Assembly: GCF_916618885.1 (NCBI RefSeq)
Contig: NZ_CAKAKH010000002.1
Coordinates: 186,001-250,000, forward strand
Length of the DNA: 64,000 nt
Origin: Marinilactibacillus sp. Marseille-P9653
Lineage (GTDB): Bacteria; Bacillota; Bacilli; Lactobacillales; Carnobacteriaceae_A
Direction of reading: 5' to 3'
The notes under the pieces: model-generated
What the model was told of the DNA's origin: nothing
What the model saw: only the letters and a program-made list of their open reading frames with translations
Database searches by the model: none
Program-made: the position numbers and the translations under genes
Part shown: positions 62,813-64,000 of the stretch, in pieces
Numbering within the stretch: the first letter of the stretch is position 1
Layout: every line of letters begins with the position of its first letter

Positions 62813-62863
62813 TTCGTTCTGTATTGTATCTGTAAACGAACAAGTTCGCAACAGGTCCAAAAA

Positions 62864-63256
62864 TTAACGTTTTGAGAATTGTGGTGATTTACGGGCTTTT
62901 TTACGACCTGGTTTTTTACGCTCAACCATACGAGGGTCACGCGTTAATAGTCCAGCCGCTTTAAGAGCTCCGCGGAAATCTGGGTCTACTGTTAATAGTG
63001 CACGAGAGATTCCGTGACGAGCAGCGCCTGCTTGTCCTGCAAATCCTCCACCATGAACGTTGACTTTAATGTCATAGCTTTCAACTGTATCAGTAAGAGC
63101 AAGTGGTTGTCTTACGATTAGGTGCAAGTGTTCAAAGTTTAAATATTCAGTAATATCTTTACCGTTGAATGTGATTTTACCAGAACCTGGAGTCATGATT
63201 ACTCGAGCTGTAGAGTTTTTACGACGGCCAGTTCCGAAATATTGTACTTGAGCCAA
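62864..63256 (-). CDS. rpsI: 30S ribosomal protein S9
   Basis: The 130-residue protein is clearly S9: [21 protein letters not shown] at the start (split by one residue type only), [22 protein letters not shown] in the middle and the basic C-terminal tail [18 protein letters not shown], which reaches the P-site tRNA. The start is TTG 63256, with AAGGAGGG 9 bases upstream. It follows rplM by 13 bp, in the order universal in bacteria. Confidence 0.97.
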   Translation of the reverse strand: MAQVQYFGTGRRKNSTARVIMTPGSGKITFNGKDITEYLNFEHLHLIVRQPLALTDTVESYDIKVNVHGGGFAGQAGAARHGISRALLTVDPDFRGALKAAGLLTRDPRMVERKKPGRKKARKSPQFSKR

Positions 63257-63269
63257 TGAATGTCCCTCC

Positions 63270-63713
63270 TTAAATTAAGTTCGTGATGTCTAGTGTTTCT
63301 GGAAGTTGAGCTTGGTGTTTGTGCTCAGGTCCAGCGTATACATGTAATTTTTTAACTTGAGTACGTCCTAAAGAGTTATGCGGAAGCATTCCTTTAATAG
63401 ACAATTCAATAAGTCTTTCAGGTTTTTCAGCACGTAGAGTTCCAGCAGATACTTGTTTCAATCCACCTGGGAATCCTGAGTGACGAGAATAGATCTTGTC
63501 ACTAGCTTTGTTACCTGTCAATTTGATTTTCTCAGCATTTACTACGATTACGTTATCGCCAGTGTCGACGTGTGGTGTATACGTAGGTTTGTTTTTTCCG
63601 CGAAGAATAGATGCAACGACTGCTGAAAGACGTCCCAATGGGATATCTGTAGCGTCAACTACAAACCATCTACGCTCAATGTTGCTTTCATTCGCCATAA
63701 AAGTTGTACGCAC
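63270..63713 (-). CDS. rplM: 50S ribosomal protein L13
   Basis: The 147-residue protein has the L13 signatures [30 protein letters not shown] and [11 protein letters not shown] choose the GTG at 63713 (reading [11 protein letters not shown]) because it has GGAGGTC 6 bases upstream and matches the usual MRTTFMA start; an in-frame ATG 15 bp upstream overlaps that site. It forms an operon with rpsI. Confidence 0.96.
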   Translation of the reverse strand: MRTTFMANESNIERRWFVVDATDIPLGRLSAVVASILRGKNKPTYTPHVDTGDNVIVVNAEKIKLTGNKASDKIYSRHSGFPGGLKQVSAGTLRAEKPERLIELSIKGMLPHNSLGRTQVKKLHVYAGPEHKHQAQLPETLDITNLI

Positions 63714-63878
63714 GATCTTGACCTCCATAAATTCATTTTCGATTTCAGTTATTGTGATTTCAATCTTGCTCTAATGTATTTAGTCTTGTGAATAGTACCA
63801 GAACTTTCTTGATCAGAGCTTCGTTTTGTTTGTGACCTAACAAGTTTCCGGGGCTTATCATGGTGGCAAACAATACCA
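63714..63878 (-). ncRNA. Possible L13 leader (autoregulatory 5' UTR)
   Basis: About 165 nt separate the promoter from rplM. In Firmicutes this position carries the L13 leader, an RNA structure through which L13 controls its own operon. I see several short complementary stretches but cannot prove the fold by eye, so the call rests mostly on position and leader length. Confidence 0.4.
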
Positions 63879-63884
63879 TTTAAC

Positions 63885-63913
63885 ATAATACCGCGAATGG
63901 ATAGATAAGTCAA
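63885..63913 (-). promoter_or_regulatory. Sigma-A promoter of rplM-rpsI
   Basis: The minus strand reads TTGACT, 17 bases, TATTAT, a strong promoter as expected for ribosomal protein genes. A second TTGACA lies about 40 bp further upstream without a good -10 box. Confidence 0.75.
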
Positions 63914-64000
63914 CTCCATATCAATCTTTTTCCAATAAAATTGTCAAAGTTTTAGTAGATAGATTATTGAGCACCTATAGATAAAAAAAAGAAGCCCTTT

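Noticed and set aside
62685-62867. 60-residue plus-strand frame
   Set aside because: It lies over the terminator after rpsI and antisense to the 42-residue gene; there is no ribosome-binding site.
63984-64000. A-rich end with AGAAGCCCTTT
   Set aside because: It may be half of a terminator of the next gene, but the other arm is outside the window.
1-64000. CRISPR arrays and tRNA genes
   Set aside because: I saw no regularly spaced repeats and no cloverleaf-like sequences with the TTCGANTC arm on either strand.

Overview
The window is a low-GC Gram-positive (Firmicutes) chromosome segment. Shine-Dalgarno sites of the AGGAGG type, TTG and GTG starts, Bce-type resistance modules, an ECF transporter, a thiW-thiM-thiE operon behind a TPP riboswitch, an IS256-type element and an rplM-rpsI end all point to Lactobacillales. 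A Carnobacteriaceae-like lineage (Carnobacterium, Alkalibacterium, Marinilactibacillus) is my best guess, but no 16S or other decisive marker is present. Most genes lie on the minus strand in short operons closed by strong Rho-independent hairpins.

Layout. 0.2-5 kb: membrane and hypothetical genes with a tandem array of DUF5050-like beta-propeller membrane proteins (one intact, one broken, one reduced to its tail). 5.8-15.7 kb: two complete signal-transduction/ABC-export modules, a MacB/FtsX-type one and a Bce-type one, whose regulator genes share almost the same promoter. 15.8-19.8 kb: DUF4385, DUF4349, DUF3267 and SAP-like proteins and lipoproteins. 19.9-25.2 kb: an ECF transporter (S, fused A-A', T) with a PHP phosphoesterase, divergent from an RpiR regulator over a perfect palindrome. 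25.4-28.9 kb: a dead SDR gene, then four very small or small membrane-protein genes facing a two-component system; the three promoters there share one 11-bp direct-repeat architecture. 29-44.4 kb: DUF1456, YjiH-type transporter, metallophosphoesterase, PhnD-like lipoprotein, Crp/Fnr regulator, SDR, uracil-DNA glycosylase, two Gfo/Idh/MocA dehydrogenases with an RpiR regulator, Dus, MetAP, adenosine deaminase, and a MarR-nitroreductase-monooxygenase operon. 44.6-52.3 kb: YczE-like protein, ABC-2 exporter, P-type ATPase, a catalase with an internal stop, and a membrane protein. 52.3-54.9 kb: riboswitch-controlled thiamin salvage operon ending in a decayed tenA. 55.2-60.2 kb: an AT-rich island with a SIR2-HerA antiphage pair, a convergent nucleoside-deoxyribosyltransferase-like gene, and a damaged IS256-type element with an 8-bp target duplication. 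60.3-64 kb: an msrA with an extra N-terminal domain, small genes, and rpsI/rplM.

Two themes stand out. First, regulation can be read directly from the DNA: direct repeats for OmpR-type regulators, palindromes for MarR, RpiR, BceR and Crp/Fnr. Second, the segment is rich in recently broken genes. Catalase, SDR and a DUF5050-like gene each carry one in-frame stop, two of them at codons one G-to-T change from the expected Gly or Glu codon; tenA and the transposase are frameshifted; several gene tails remain as relics. The most interesting systems are the SIR2-HerA island with its third gene and the two-component-controlled cluster of tiny membrane peptides.
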